The notes beneath the pieces were generated by a model, which was given only the letters and a program-made list of their open reading frames with translations, searched no databases and was not told the DNA's origin. Position numbers and translations under genes: made by a program. Of a stretch of 64,000 bases of DNA, positions 20,383 through 28,425 are shown piece by piece. Position 1 is the stretch's first letter. Each line of letters opens with the position of its first letter. Source of the stretch: Moraxella oculi (GTDB taxonomy: Bacteria > Pseudomonadota > Gammaproteobacteria > Pseudomonadales > Moraxellaceae); the NCBI RefSeq assembly GCF_023336735.1, contig NZ_JAMBAQ010000001.1, forward strand, positions 1 through 64,000, in the 5' to 3' direction.

Positions 20383-20413
20383 TATTGTTTGGGGCAGTTA
20401 TCGGATTGGGGAT

Positions 20414-20923
20414 TTGTTTAATGTTTCTCCGACAAAATGGTATAAATTAAGAAATGACGAGATTTTATCTCGTAATGGTAGCGTGCCTGTTGTTTCCAAT
20501 TCGTCTATTGATAATGGTGTTATGGGTTGTTCTAATCTTTTGGCAAATAATCATGGCAACTCAATAACTTGTTCTGATACAACAATTGGAGCAGATACCA
20601 TGTTTTACCAAGAAAAGAATTTTATCGGTTACTCACATATTCAACATTTAGTGCCAAAATTTAATAACTTTAATAGGTTTATTGCTCACTTTATTATTTC
20701 ATCAGTAAGAGTTGTAACTGATAAAAAATATAGTTATGGTGCTAAGTTTAATAGAAACGAAATGAATAATACTTCTATTCAATTGCCAACCAAACACAAC
20801 CAAATAGATTTTGATTATATGACGACCTTTATCAAAGCCATTCAAAAGTTGGTGATCAAAGATTTGGTGCTTTATACCAAGCGAGAGCTGCAAGCGTATG
20901 AAAAAGCAATTGGCGGGTTATGA
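20414..20923 (+). CDS. Specificity (S) subunit, second half: target-recognition domain 2 (out of frame)
   Basis: This frame is open from 20366, and recognisable homology to a recognition domain starts at about 20381 ([17 protein letters not shown]). That parallels the W-x-x-F-x-IGDIFNI opening of the first domain. It ends with [16 protein letters not shown], the typical C-terminal repeat of S subunits. The TTG at 20414 lies inside the domain, has no ribosome-binding site and is unlikely to be used on its own. The piece is best read as the distal half of the gene at 19663, separated by a one-base frameshift in the G7 tract. Confidence 0.7.
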   Translation: MFNVSPTKWYKLRNDEILSRNGSVPVVSNSSIDNGVMGCSNLLANNHGNSITCSDTTIGADTMFYQEKNFIGYSHIQHLVPKFNNFNRFIAHFIISSVRVVTDKKYSYGAKFNRNEMNNTSIQLPTKHNQIDFDYMTTFIKAIQKLVIKDLVLYTKRELQAYEKAIGGL

Positions 20924-20998
20924 TTGCAAATATTGATGGTTTTGAATTGGGCTAAGGTGATTTAAGCCAATTGTTGTTTGGATGTGCTGATGGTTGAT

Positions 20999-21565
20999 TC
21001 ATGTTTGATAAGGATTGTTAATGCCTAATTTTGCCAAAATCTCAATTTCAAAACCTTCCATCTCGTCAGCATCAGTATCGCTAATTTCGTGGTCAAATCC
21101 AAGCAAGTGCAAAATGCCATGTATGATTAGATGCATCAGATGATGCTCAAACGATTTTCCTTGCTCGGCAGCTTCTTTTGCAACCACAGCATCGCACAAA
21201 ATCAGCTCACCCAAGCTGATTTTTGGTAAAAAATCTAACATTTCGCCTGGCAGATCGGTGGGATATGACAGCACATTGGTGGCATAATCCTTGCCTCGTG
21301 CATCAAAATTTAACTCTCTAGCTTCGGCAGTGTCTGTGATGTAGATGTCTAGTGATTTTGGCTTATGCCAATGTTTGTCTGCATCATTAAAATAAGCAAA
21401 CACCAAGCCTTGTGAATGTTTTTGGCTCATAAAATCCAGTGTCTGAGTAAAGACATGGTGTATCATTTGCTCATTGTATTCACTTTGTCTGTTGGCTGGC
21501 AGTGCATCAGAAAATGACAAACACAACTCATCAGCCATCACATCATGTTTAAGATCAGTCATCAT
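20999..21565 (-). CDS. ybeY: Endoribonuclease YbeY (16S rRNA maturation)
   Basis: A zinc-dependent RNase needed for 16S rRNA 3'-end processing and 70S ribosome quality control. The 188-aa protein carries the metal motif [15 protein letters not shown] (three His) and the preceding [11 protein letters not shown]. The N-terminal 45 residues are less conserved. It overlaps ybeZ by 11 bases, so the two are translationally coupled. No miaB, ybeX or lnt gene accompanies the pair here, unlike in E. coli. Confidence 0.95.
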   Translation of the reverse strand: MMTDLKHDVMADELCLSFSDALPANRQSEYNEQMIHHVFTQTLDFMSQKHSQGLVFAYFNDADKHWHKPKSLDIYITDTAEARELNFDARGKDYATNVLSYPTDLPGEMLDFLPKISLGELILCDAVVAKEAAEQGKSFEHHLMHLIIHGILHLLGFDHEISDTDADEMEGFEIEILAKLGINNPYQT

Positions 21566-22667
21566 TGGCTCTCACATTCGTTTTTGGGCTGTTGATGGGT
21601 TGATCAGCTTGTTGTTCGACATCTTGTTTTAGTTTTTCAGCTAGGCGGGCGGCTTTGCGTTCGTTGGTCAGCTTTTCTTGTTCATCATCAAAAGCATCGT
21701 AAGCTTGGACGATTTTTTGTACCAAATGATGCCTAACCACATCACGACTGTCAAATCGAGTGATGTGGATTTCTTCAATCTTGGAGAGGATTTGCAAAGC
21801 TTGCGATAATCCTGATTTATGACCACGAGGCAAGTCCACCTGTGTCATATCGCCAGTAATGACAGCACGAGAGCCAAAGCCTAAGCGAGTTAAGAACATC
21901 TTCATTTGTTCTGGCGTGGTGTTTTGGGCTTCATCTAAAATCACAAAGCTGTTATTTAAAGTACGCCCACGCATGTAAGCAAGTGGAGCAACTTCAATGA
22001 TTTGTCTTTCAAGCAGCTTTCCTACTTTTTCAAAGCCAAGCATTTCATAAAGTGCATCGTATAATGGGCGTAGGTAAGGATCAATCTTTTGGGTAAGGTC
22101 ACCTGGCAAAAAGCCTAATTTTTCACCAGCTTCTACAGCAGGACGCACGAGTAAAATCCGCTCTATTTCACCGCGTTCTAACATGTCTACCGCACACGCC
22201 ACCGCCAAATAAGTCTTACCTGTGCCGGCAGGACCCACGCCAAATGACACATCGCTGATGAGTATTTTTTTGACATATTCCTGTTGATTACGCCCCCTTG
22301 GGGTAATCTTACCTTTTCGGGTGCGTAAGCTGATGTCGGCATAAAGAGAGTTTGTTTTCTGTGTTGATGTGTTTCCATGCTGATGAACATCAACCATATC
22401 ATGATGGCGAGTAAGGCTTGATTGGACGATTAGGTGTAATTCTTGAGCATCAATATCCTTGTCAGCAATGTCAGCAAGTTTGGATAAAATGAGTTCGGTG
22501 CTTTCTATGGCATTCAGTTCGCCTGTGAGAATGAAAGCGTTTTGGCGTTGGATGATTTGAACACCAAGGCGTTCTTGAAGGTATTTTAGGTGTTTGTTAT
22601 ATTCGCCTGCCAAATTTCTTAGATTGGTGGCATGAATGTCCAAAGTAAGCGTGCGAGTGATGGTCAA
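21555..22667 (-). CDS. ybeZ: PhoH-like ATPase YbeZ (PhoL)
   Basis: A PhoH-family P-loop NTPase that works with YbeY in rRNA processing. Of its 370 residues the N-terminal 110 form a KH-like region. Then come Walker [35 protein letters not shown], and Walker [24 protein letters not shown] with [11 protein letters not shown]. The C-terminal tail is Lys/Glu-rich. The start is a TTG, chosen because an AAGGAAAA ribosome-binding site lies eight bases upstream and no ATG is available in the conserved N-terminus. Confidence 0.94.
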   Translation of the reverse strand: MTITRTLTLDIHATNLRNLAGEYNKHLKYLQERLGVQIIQRQNAFILTGELNAIESTELILSKLADIADKDIDAQELHLIVQSSLTRHHDMVDVHQHGNTSTQKTNSLYADISLRTRKGKITPRGRNQQEYVKKILISDVSFGVGPAGTGKTYLAVACAVDMLERGEIERILLVRPAVEAGEKLGFLPGDLTQKIDPYLRPLYDALYEMLGFEKVGKLLERQIIEVAPLAYMRGRTLNNSFVILDEAQNTTPEQMKMFLTRLGFGSRAVITGDMTQVDLPRGHKSGLSQALQILSKIEEIHITRFDSRDVVRHHLVQKIVQAYDAFDDEQEKLTNERKAARLAEKLKQDVEQQADQPINSPKTNVRANDD

Positions 22668-22797
22668 GAAATTTTCCTTTTATGATGAAAAAAATAATTT
22701 AATGAGTGTTGGTCAAATGAATGAAGAAAAATGAGAATGAGATGATAATGGGGATTTGAGGGGCTTTTTTCAAGTAAGTTTGATGAATAAAAAAACA

Positions 22798-22846
22798 ATA
22801 AGCATAAAAAAAGACCTTTTCAATAAAGGTCTTTTTTTATGCTTAT
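22798..22846 (-). terminator. Terminator downstream of tRNA-Asn
   Basis: A perfect 22-bp inverted repeat (ATAAGCATAAAAAAAGACC...) with a 5-base loop carries A and T runs inside its arms, so it can act in either direction. It ends 10 bases from the tRNA 3' end and lies about 130 bases upstream of ybeZ. Confidence 0.85.
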
Positions 22847-22856
22847 AAAGCGAATT

Positions 22857-22932
22857 TGGCTCCCCAACCTGGGCTCGAACCAGGGACACACGGATTAACA
22901 GTCCGATGCTCTACCGACTGAGCTATTGGGGA
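22857..22932 (-). tRNA. tRNA-Asn (anticodon GUU)
   Basis: A complete 76-nt cloverleaf on the minus strand: acceptor TCCCCAA, D arm, anticodon stem TCGGA/TCCGT around CTGTTAA (anticodon GTT), T arm GGTTCGAGCCC, discriminator G and encoded CCA. It has its own promoter and terminator. Confidence 0.96.
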
Positions 22933-22964
22933 ATATATTAAGTAGCTCGCTTAATATGGGGCAT

Positions 22965-22992
22965 ATTATATCAAATATTTTTTATTTGTCAA
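22965..22992 (-). promoter_or_regulatory. Strong sigma-70 promoter of tRNA-Asn
   Basis: Minus strand: perfect TTGACA (22992-22987), 16-bp spacer, perfect TATAAT (22970-22965). The upstream T7A8 block (plus strand 22996-23010) almost repeats the one upstream of tRNA-Val, consistent with an UP element. Confidence 0.88.
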
Positions 22993-23032
22993 ACATTTTT
23001 TTAAAAAAAATGAAAAAATATTTGTATGAATA

Positions 23033-23219
23033 AAAAAACCAAAGTGCCGCTACAAAGGGGTAACCATGAACCGTCGGGTTCAAGGCGGAGTTGCACCACC
23101 ATTTATTACGGCTTCCTGATACATCTAAAGATGCAGGCATGCACAACAAAATGATAGAAATGCACCCCTAGGATAAAATTATCGGCTCAGGCATACGCTT
23201 TGCTGGCGGACACTTCAGT
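23033..23219 (-). ncRNA. ssrS: 6S RNA
   Basis: 6S RNA mimics an open promoter and sequesters sigma-70 RNA polymerase in stationary phase. On the minus strand the 187-nt region begins CACTGAAGTGTCCGCC and contains the conserved CCTGAGCCGATA and GAAGCCGTAATAA elements. It ends with GCCTTGAACC...GGTTCATGGTTACC and a closing strand GCGGCACTTTGG that pairs with the 5' end. A T7 run (minus strand) then acts as terminator. A sigma-70 promoter lies just upstream. The ends are estimated within a few bases. Confidence 0.9.
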
Positions 23220-23226
23220 GGCGGTT

Positions 23227-23254
23227 ATTATAGCATTTTTGGGACAGGTTGCAA
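23227..23254 (-). promoter_or_regulatory. 6S RNA promoter
   Basis: TTGCAA (23254-23249), a 16-bp spacer and a perfect TATAAT (23232-23227) on the minus strand place the start at about 23219-23220, matching the 5' end of the 6S fold. Confidence 0.75.
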
Positions 23255-23354
23255 GGGTTGATGTGTGGTTTTGGTAATGAATGTTTAACTCAATCAAGCT
23301 GCGTTGCTTGTCATCCACACATCATATGTTTGTTAGAATTTGATGGAATTAAAA

Positions 23355-23960
23355 TTAACCAAACGCAGGCGATCGTGTTGGAATGGCACCCAGGAACTCA
23401 TTTCTGGCTTGAATGTCTGTGGTAAAGTCGCCAAGCATGCTCATCGTACGCGTGGTGGACTGCTGCTTACTCACGCCACGCATCATCATGCACATGTGAC
23501 TGGCATCCATGACTACAGCCACACCACGACAACCTGTCAATCTTTCGATGGCATTTGCAACCTGCTTCGTGAGGTTTTCTTGGATTTGCAGACGGCGGGC
23601 GTACATATCAACGATGCGTGCAACCTTAGACAGTCCCAAAACCTTGCCATTAGGTAAGTAGCCGACATGTGCCACGCCATAAAAGGGCAGTAAATGATGC
23701 TCACACAGAGAGTAAAATTCAATGTTTTGCACTAGGACCAATTCAGGATTGTCAGATGGAAAGATGGCATCGTTTGCCACCACATCAAGAGATTGATGGT
23801 AGCCACGAGTCAGATATCCAAAAGCTTTGGCGGCACGCATTGGTGTGTCTAGCAACCCTTCACGATTCAAATCCTCGCCACTACTTTCAATGACACTGGC
23901 ATAATGATTGGCAAGATTTTCATAATCTGGGGTAAAATTGATGTGATCTGAATTTGACAT
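23355..23960 (-). CDS. folE: GTP cyclohydrolase I (FolE)
   Basis: Converts GTP to 7,8-dihydroneopterin triphosphate, the entry to folate and queuosine precursors. The 201-aa protein has [12 protein letters not shown] with the zinc Cys and catalytic His residues, [24 protein letters not shown], and the second zinc Cys in [11 protein letters not shown] followed by [12 protein letters not shown]. The frame runs up to 23993, adding [11 protein letters not shown]. The ATG at 23960 gives the usual polar N-terminus, although no clear ribosome-binding site is seen for either. Confidence 0.94.
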   Translation of the reverse strand: MSNSDHINFTPDYENLANHYASVIESSGEDLNREGLLDTPMRAAKAFGYLTRGYHQSLDVVANDAIFPSDNPELVLVQNIEFYSLCEHHLLPFYGVAHVGYLPNGKVLGLSKVARIVDMYARRLQIQENLTKQVANAIERLTGCRGVAVVMDASHMCMMMRGVSKQQSTTRTMSMLGDFTTDIQARNEFLGAIPTRSPAFG

Positions 23961-24287
23961 GATGAATGCTAACATAAAAGAAAATATAAACAATATAGCT
24001 TAACTTAATTTTAGATTTTATCAAGTCAAAAATATCAAAAATCCGCAAAATTTTTACAAGTTGCCGTGAAATTTGTTGAAGTTAATTAATGAACATAAAA
24101 TCAGATGATGAAATGTTAAGTTTTTTTTGTCAAGTTGCTGGTCGGTTATTAGCTTGACCTTGTATTAATCATTTGGGTATTTTTGTAAATGGGCTTGTGA
24201 TTGGTTTTGGGCTGTGCTAAATTAACCCATGTCAAGCACCTAGGTAATGTGCCTTTTTTAACAAAATGGTAATGATAGGAGAGAATC
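23961..24287. other. Divergent intergenic region between folE and copZ
   Basis: These 327 bp hold no gene. TTGACC at about 24154 resembles a -35, but the following sequence does not form the ACCTTCC/GGAAGGT palindrome expected of a CueR site, so copper control is not shown by sequence. A small GCAC/GTGC hairpin followed by T6 lies at about 24236-24260 in the likely copZ leader. It is too short to call a terminator. Confidence 0.5.
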
Positions 24288-24500
24288 ATGAGTATTGAAA
24301 CTTTGACCCTCAAGGTCTATGGCATGACTTGCCAAGGCTGTGAATCTAGCGTACATAACGCATTAAAAGAGTTGAGCGGCGTACAGGATGTGGAAGTAAA
24401 CCGTCTACTTGAACAGGCAGTAGTCACTTATGATGATGAGTTGCTGGATAAGGTGCAAATCATCAATGCTGTTGAAGATGCTGGATTTAGCACAACTTAA
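24288..24500 (+). CDS. copZ: Copper chaperone, HMA domain (CopZ-like)
   Basis: A 70-aa single heavy-metal-associated domain that binds Cu(I) through the CxxC in GMTCQGC (Cys15 and Cys18) and hands it to a copper ATPase. The fold pattern is complete (LKVYGMTC...GVQDVEVNRLLEQAVVTYDD...AVEDAGF). A good AGGAG ribosome-binding site lies seven bases upstream. It stands 120 bp ahead of the copper ATPase gene, with a terminator between, so it can be expressed in excess of the pump. Confidence 0.88.
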   Translation: MSIETLTLKVYGMTCQGCESSVHNALKELSGVQDVEVNRLLEQAVVTYDDELLDKVQIINAVEDAGFSTT

Positions 24501-24534
24501 ACGAGTTGGAATGCTTGTTTTGCTAAGCTTTATG

Positions 24535-24572
24535 AGACAAAAAGCCGATTGCTTTGGCTTTTTGTCTTTTTT
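24535..24572 (+). terminator. Terminator between the copper chaperone and copper ATPase genes
   Basis: GACAAAAAGCC (24535-24545) pairs with GGCTTTTTGTC (24556-24566) around a 10-base loop, and T6 follows. Confidence 0.87.
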
Positions 24573-24620
24573 ATTGAATTGATGGTGCTTATGCCATATT
24601 TATATAACAAATAATCATCA

Positions 24621-26870
24621 ATGAAAAGTGATGTTGCTATGAAAACGACTCAATCGAACACACAGCAGTTTGTCATCACAGACATGAACTGCCAAGCATG
24701 TGCCAATCGTTTGGAAAAAGTACTGAATAAAAATCCTGCGGTTGATTCTGCACAAGTTAATTTTGCTACTGAGACGCTCAGCATTTCCTATCATGATGCT
24801 GATACACAAGATGTTGTTTCATGGATTAAAAAAGCAGGTTTTACAGGAAAGCCCTTAGAGGAGATGAAAGATGTGTCTCAAAAGCCTGATTTTCCTTATG
24901 AGCTGCTATTATTATGGTTGCTAAGTGCACCCTTTTGGTTCGGCATGGTAGGCATGATGGTAGGGAGCCATGCACTCATGCCACCTGTGTGGCTGCAATT
25001 TGTATTGGCAAGCGTGGTACAGTTTGCTTTTGGCTGGCGATTTTATCGAGGAGCTTGGGCATCTTTGCGTGGCGGTCTGGCCAATATGGATGTTTTGGTG
25101 GCACTTGGTACGACAGCGATATGGGCGTATTCGACTTACATATGGGCGACTTATGGGGAGCGTGGCAGTCATGGGGTGGTGTACTTTGAAGCATCAGTCA
25201 TGATCATTGCATTCGTCAGTTTGGGTAAATACTTAGAAATGCGTACGAAAAAAGACAGTTTAAATAGCTTGTCTTCGCTGATGAATTTGGTGCCAAAAAC
25301 CGCAATGCGTCGATATGGCGACGATTGGCAGATCGTTGATGTGGATAAAATCAAGCATGATGATGTGCTGTTGGCAAGGGTGGGTGATCGTATCGCGGTA
25401 GATGGCATCATGACTGTGGGTACGGGTGTGTTAGATGAAGCGCATTTGACAGGTGAAAGCGAAAGTCCGCCAAAAAGTGTGGGTGATTCAGTCATGGCAG
25501 GCAGTATCGTTACTCATGGCAGCTTTGAGTATCGAGCGGTGGCAATGGGCGATCAGACAGCATTGGCAGACATGATTACTGCCCTTCATGAAGCACAGGG
25601 ATCTAAGGCAAATATCGCACGCTTAGCAGACCGCATTACGGGCGTGTTCGTACCCGTGGTTGTGTCGATTGCTTTTGGGGTTCTTGCGATTAACTGGTTT
25701 TTGTTAGGTTCGTTTGAGGTGGCACTCATGCGTGCCGTAGCGGTTTTGGTGATCGCCTGTCCATGTGCACTTGGTTTGGCTACGCCAGCCGCCATCACAG
25801 CAGGCATGGGAGTGGCTGCCAGACATGGCGTGCGGTTTAAAGATGCACCTAGCCTTGAAATGGCAGGACATATTGATACCATGATTTTTGATAAGACTGG
25901 TACTTTGACGATGGGAAGACCTGAGATTCGTGTGGCGTTAGTGACAAATAAGCTGACCTATGATGAAGCACTTGCCATCACAGCAAGTATAGAGCAGTAT
26001 GCCATGCATCCATTGGCTAACAGCATTGTAAAAAGTGCTCTGGATAAGGGGCTTGCTTTAAGTTCTTTAAAAGAGCCGCAGACTTTCGTCGGTCGAGGAA
26101 TTTCGGGGGATATTGATGGTATTGGGCTCGTCAAGGTCGGCACACCTGACTTTATTGGCATGAGTGATTTTAATCAATTCATCAAGAACACTCCCTCTGA
26201 ATTTACCAGCTTTTATACCGATGATGTCGATCAGAGTCTTGGGTGGAATCTGTGGCAGATATGTAGCGTTGTCGCTGTGTCAGTTAATGATCAATTGATC
26301 GCTGTATATGCACTTGCTGATGTTCCAAAACCAGATGCTAAAGCATTACTTGATCGGCTAAGATTGCAACATGTTGATGTGATGATTCTTAGTGGGGATC
26401 GCCAAAGTGTGACCGATTCTGTGGCGAAGGCATTGGATGTGTCGCTTGCTTATGGTGAAATGTCCCCAAAAGATAAGGCGACAAAAATTAACGAGTTGAA
26501 AGATAAGGGCAGAACGGTTGCTATGATTGGTGATGGGGTAAATGATGCCCCTGCAATGGCAGCGGCACAGGCGAGTTTTTCAGTGCATGATGCGTCAAGT
26601 GTCGCTAAGTATGCTGCCTCTGCTGAGCTGATGGGGGACTCTTTGATAGGTGCTTATCATGCTCAAAAAATCGCCAAAGCGACCTTGAGAACCATCAAGC
26701 AAAACTTATTCTTTGCGTTCATTTATAACATTTTTGGTATCGGTTTGGCGGCATTTGGATTGTTAAATCCAATCATTGCGGCAGCGGCCATGGCACTTAG
26801 CTCCATTTGCGTGTTGAGCAATGCTTTACGATTAAAGCGACTGGATCTAAAAGATGTGCATCAAGCATAA
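24621..26870 (+). CDS. copA: Copper-exporting P1B-type ATPase
   Basis: Pumps Cu(I) out across the inner membrane. The 749-aa protein has one N-terminal HMA domain (MNCQAC, residues 17-22), about eight membrane helices, and the actuator motif LTGESE. The metal-binding CPC sits in ACPCALGLATPAA (Cys380-Pro-Cys382), the phosphorylation site in FDKTGTLTMG (Asp424), then the HP motif region MHPLANSIV and the hinge MIGDGVNDAPAMAAA. The CPC and single HMA fit CopA. No Cu-responsive regulator gene is adjacent. An ATG at 24639 is an alternative start. Confidence 0.93.
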   Translation: MKSDVAMKTTQSNTQQFVITDMNCQACANRLEKVLNKNPAVDSAQVNFATETLSISYHDADTQDVVSWIKKAGFTGKPLEEMKDVSQKPDFPYELLLLWLLSAPFWFGMVGMMVGSHALMPPVWLQFVLASVVQFAFGWRFYRGAWASLRGGLANMDVLVALGTTAIWAYSTYIWATYGERGSHGVVYFEASVMIIAFVSLGKYLEMRTKKDSLNSLSSLMNLVPKTAMRRYGDDWQIVDVDKIKHDDVLLARVGDRIAVDGIMTVGTGVLDEAHLTGESESPPKSVGDSVMAGSIVTHGSFEYRAVAMGDQTALADMITALHEAQGSKANIARLADRITGVFVPVVVSIAFGVLAINWFLLGSFEVALMRAVAVLVIACPCALGLATPAAITAGMGVAARHGVRFKDAPSLEMAGHIDTMIFDKTGTLTMGRPEIRVALVTNKLTYDEALAITASIEQYAMHPLANSIVKSALDKGLALSSLKEPQTFVGRGISGDIDGIGLVKVGTPDFIGMSDFNQFIKNTPSEFTSFYTDDVDQSLGWNLWQICSVVAVSVNDQLIAVYALADVPKPDAKALLDRLRLQHVDVMILSGDRQSVTDSVAKALDVSLAYGEMSPKDKATKINELKDKGRTVAMIGDGVNDAPAMAAAQASFSVHDASSVAKYAASAELMGDSLIGAYHAQKIAKATLRTIKQNLFFAFIYNIFGIGLAAFGLLNPIIAAAAMALSSICVLSNALRLKRLDLKDVHQA

Positions 26871-26976
26871 AGATTGAGAGTGGGTGGGCTTCAACGATGA
26901 GATGATGGTGGTAAAATAAAGCATTTATTTGATGATTTTTTTATAAAAACGGCATAAATATTGAGTTGATATTTGA

Positions 26977-26982
26977 TATAAT
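26977..26982 (+). promoter_or_regulatory. Putative extended -10 promoter
   Basis: TGA-TATAAT (TATAAT at 26977-26982) is an extended -10 element 33 bases ahead of the gene at 27015. No good -35 is seen. Confidence 0.5.
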
Positions 26983-27014
26983 ACACAAATTTCGTTAACT
27001 TTGTTTTTAAGTTT

Positions 27015-27785
27015 ATGTCAAAAATCATCACACAATTTCACTCATCAAGCCCATCGTCACTCAATCGTCAAAAAGGCACGACAGCACAGATTTTAGTATT
27101 GTTCTTGGTGGCACTCATTTTTACGGCACTCGTGGCGGTATTTATTGGCTACCAATTCGGTCATCGCCAAGGCATGAATTCTGCTCAAAAATTAATGACA
27201 GATCACAATGTCAGTGCTGATTCAAGCATGCTTGTTGAGCAAAATACCCAACTGCAATCACAAATGGATGCCATTACCAAAGAGCGAGATATTACCTTGG
27301 GTAATTTGGAGCGTCTGAACGCTGAACAGCAATTGCTTAAAACTAAAAATTTACAGCTACAACAAGTCAATGACTTATTAAAATCATCGGTAGCAGAACA
27401 AGGAGGGGTGGCACTCAAAATCATCGGTGCTGAGATTGCTTCTTTGCCTGAGAATACTTTTGAATACCGCTTTGATGTGGCGATGATTGATGTCTCTGGT
27501 GTGGCGGTGCGTATGGTACCACGCTTGACACTGCTTAACGCCACCAGCATGGTTTCCATACCTCTTGAGCCTTCCAGTTATGAGATTGATGGCGTCGCCA
27601 ACATCCGTGGGCGTTTTGTCATGCCAGAAGGATTTGTGCCAAAGCAAATGAAAGTTGAGTTAAGCGCTGGCGGTCAAAAAATTCAGCAGCTTTATAATTG
27701 GCAGGTCGGTAGAGTCATCACGGACGCACCCACATCACTTTTGGATGCTGGCAGTACCGATGACAGACCCATTGTCAATCGATGA
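27015..27785 (+). CDS. Membrane-anchored coiled-coil protein, resembles DUF6776
   Basis: Function unknown. The 256-aa protein has a basic cytoplasmic N-terminus, one membrane helix (residues 27-48), then a predicted coiled coil at about 75-120 rich in Gln, Leu and Glu. A C-terminal beta-rich domain contains EYRFDVAMIDVSG and the conserved-looking GRFVMPEGFVPKQMKVEL, ending in FNW-like YNWQVGR. This layout recalls the DUF6776 family of gamma-proteobacteria; I assign that from memory, not by search. The gene is monocistronic with its own terminator. Confidence 0.6.
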   Translation: MSKIITQFHSSSPSSLNRQKGTTAQILVLFLVALIFTALVAVFIGYQFGHRQGMNSAQKLMTDHNVSADSSMLVEQNTQLQSQMDAITKERDITLGNLERLNAEQQLLKTKNLQLQQVNDLLKSSVAEQGGVALKIIGAEIASLPENTFEYRFDVAMIDVSGVAVRMVPRLTLLNATSMVSIPLEPSSYEIDGVANIRGRFVMPEGFVPKQMKVELSAGGQKIQQLYNWQVGRVITDAPTSLLDAGSTDDRPIVNR

Positions 27786-27794
27786 CTTAAGATG

Positions 27795-27820
27795 AAGTCG
27801 AGCGAATGCTCGACTTTTAG
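27795..27820 (+). terminator. Rho-independent terminator
   Basis: AAGTCGAGC (27795-27803), loop GAAT, GCTCGACTT (27808-27816), then TT, with a short U tract. It ends the 27015 gene. Confidence 0.75.
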
Positions 27821-28006
27821 TAGGTGTGATGCTTGGTATGAGGTGGTCGTTGGTTGTGATGATGTCGCAGTTCCATTCATGCTTTTAAACCCTAATTCTT
27901 AGCCCATAATTTTTGGGTGTTTTGGCAAATACGCCCAATGACTTTAATGAGGTGTGCTTGATTAAGACTTGGTCATGATGATGAATTGAACAATATGAGA
28001 GTTGGT

Positions 28007-28375
28007 ATGAATAAACAAGTAGTGATGCTTGATGGCTTTTCTTTGGCTTGTCAGCACGGTGAAAGTGATCAAAATGCAGATGAAGCTGCTGATTTGGCAG
28101 TGCTTGAGCAGGCAGAGCAAGCGTACGCACCCATGTATGCCGTGGTCATGCATAATGATGACTATACCACGATGGATTTTGTGGTTGCTGTATTGATGGA
28201 GGTTTTTGGACATGCATTGGAGCAGGCGGTTGAGCTGATGTATGCCATTCATGAATTTGGGCGTGCAGTCGTCGCAGTCATGCCTTATGATATTGGTGAA
28301 ATGAAAGTAATTCAAGTGACGGATCTTGCCGAGAAGATGGAATACCCACTTCTGACCACGCTGGAAAAACAGTGA
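28007..28375 (+). CDS. clpS: ATP-dependent Clp protease adaptor ClpS
   Basis: Delivers N-degron substrates to ClpAP. The 122-aa protein has an acidic N-terminal arm followed by the conserved ligand-binding core VVMHNDDYTTMDFVVAVLMEVFGH and a C-terminal GRAVVAVMPYDIGEMKV. The core replaces the common NDDYTPM by NDDYTTM. The ATG at 28007 is preceded by a GAGAG sequence. TTG (27986) and ATG (27995) starts are also open. clpA follows 50 bases later, the standard clpS-clpA pair. Confidence 0.92.
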   Translation: MNKQVVMLDGFSLACQHGESDQNADEAADLAVLEQAEQAYAPMYAVVMHNDDYTTMDFVVAVLMEVFGHALEQAVELMYAIHEFGRAVVAVMPYDIGEMKVIQVTDLAEKMEYPLLTTLEKQ

Positions 28376-28425
28376 AGACAAATGCCTTGAATGATTTATA
28401 ATTCAGAATTTTGATGGGAAGAGAT

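Noticed and set aside
20945-20972. AATTGG...CCAATT inverted repeat after the S gene as a terminator
   Set aside because: The stem is bulged and no T run follows on either strand.
24150-24180. CueR-type copper operator upstream of the copper chaperone
   Set aside because: Only the TTGACCTTG part matches; the second half-site needed for the palindrome is missing.
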